6,014 nt of DNA. Source: CAYOLL01 sp964404765 [NCBI: uncultured Gemmatimonadota bacterium] (GTDB lineage Bacteria; 4572-55). How positions within the stretch are numbered: position 1 is the stretch's first letter; each line of letters opens with the position of its first letter. Where the stretch lies: the NCBI GenBank assembly GCA_964404765.1, contig CAYOLL010000276.1:1-6014 (forward strand). The letters run 5' to 3'. Under the pieces are notes generated by a model that did not search any database, was not told the origin of the DNA, and saw only the letters and a list, made by a program, of their open reading frames with translations. The position numbers and the translations under genes are program-made. Shown in pieces: positions 5,960-6,014 of this stretch.

Positions 5960-5997
5960 TTCAGACCTCCTGATCCGCGTGAATCTGGAGTGAGACC
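5960..5997 (+). repeat. Copy C: right arm of the perfect 38-bp inverted repeat
   Basis: The exact reverse complement of 5839-5876, separated from it by 83 nt. It begins TTCAGACCTCCTGATCC, the part that is also shared with copy A, and ends GAGTGAGACC. The repeat may continue toward the window edge through ATTTTGAAG. Confidence 0.9.
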
Positions 5998-6014
5998 ATT
6001 TTGAAGCATTCAAA

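Larger units (their letters stand above)
5581..6014. other. Gene-free structured region upstream of the DUF3131 pair
   Basis: No convincing gene is present on either strand. The region is dense in inverted repeats. Before the repeat family begins there are two small palindromes: ACCCT-A-AGGGT at 5601-5611 and AACCT-GTTG-AGGTT at 5623-5636. From 5652 onward it is made of copies of one repeat and the hairpins between them, listed separately. The region continues past the window end. Confidence 0.7.

Noticed and set aside
5839-5997. CRISPR array
   Set aside because: The long copies are inverted relative to each other, unevenly spaced and only three in number, with no direct repeat-spacer periodicity and no cas gene.
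5881-6009. A 42-codon minus-strand open frame starting at the ATG at 6009 and running through both 38-bp arms
   Set aside because: It spans the inverted repeat and the hairpin loop, has no ribosome site or family resemblance, and its composition follows the repeat. Small frames of this sort commonly arise inside interspersed repeats.
5652-6014. tRNA or other known RNA gene
   Set aside because: I could not find a cloverleaf, T-loop consensus or other familiar RNA signature; the pairing is explained by the repeats.

Overview
The window looks like ordinary chromosomal DNA from a free-living bacterium with moderate GC content, slightly below 50% by eye. It shows classical sigma-70-type promoters and two exported proteins carrying bacterial signal peptides. 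Nothing here fixes the phylum. The low-complexity CTTTGTG-type intergenic repeats and the mix of genes would suit an uncultivated lineage of the FCB superphylum or a neighbour, but that is a guess.

Layout. (1) Positions 1-1554, minus strand: a two-gene operon read from a near-consensus promoter at 1572-1600. The first gene encodes an unrecognised 359-residue helical protein. The second, 15 nt downstream, is the N-terminal 153 codons of L-aspartate oxidase (nadB), the first enzyme of de novo NAD synthesis, cut off by the window edge. (2) Positions 1555-1777: a divergent intergenic region with one promoter for each direction. (3) Positions 1778-2386, plus strand: a YrdC/Sua5-fold protein of the YciO branch. 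(4) Positions 2387-2503: a convergent gap with a small hairpin. (5) Positions 2504-5510, minus strand: two tandem paralogues of the DUF3131 family, both exported. The promoter-distal one looks like a lipoprotein, the promoter-proximal one like a soluble secreted protein. The 226 bp between them hold an inverted pair of CTTTGTG repeats around a candidate second promoter. (6) Positions 5511-6014: 504 bp without a gene. These hold the promoter of the DUF3131 pair and then a dense cluster of palindromes built on one repeat family: a perfect 38-bp inverted repeat, plus a third copy that is split by 81 bp.

How the parts work together. The aspartate oxidase and YciO genes are housekeeping-type. The tandem DUF3131 pair is probably a gene duplication whose products act outside the cytoplasm at different places (membrane-anchored versus soluble), on an unknown, perhaps glycan, substrate. 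The best candidate for something undescribed is the structured repeat cluster at 5652-5997. It resembles a non-autonomous, hairpin-forming interspersed element and carries no convincing gene.
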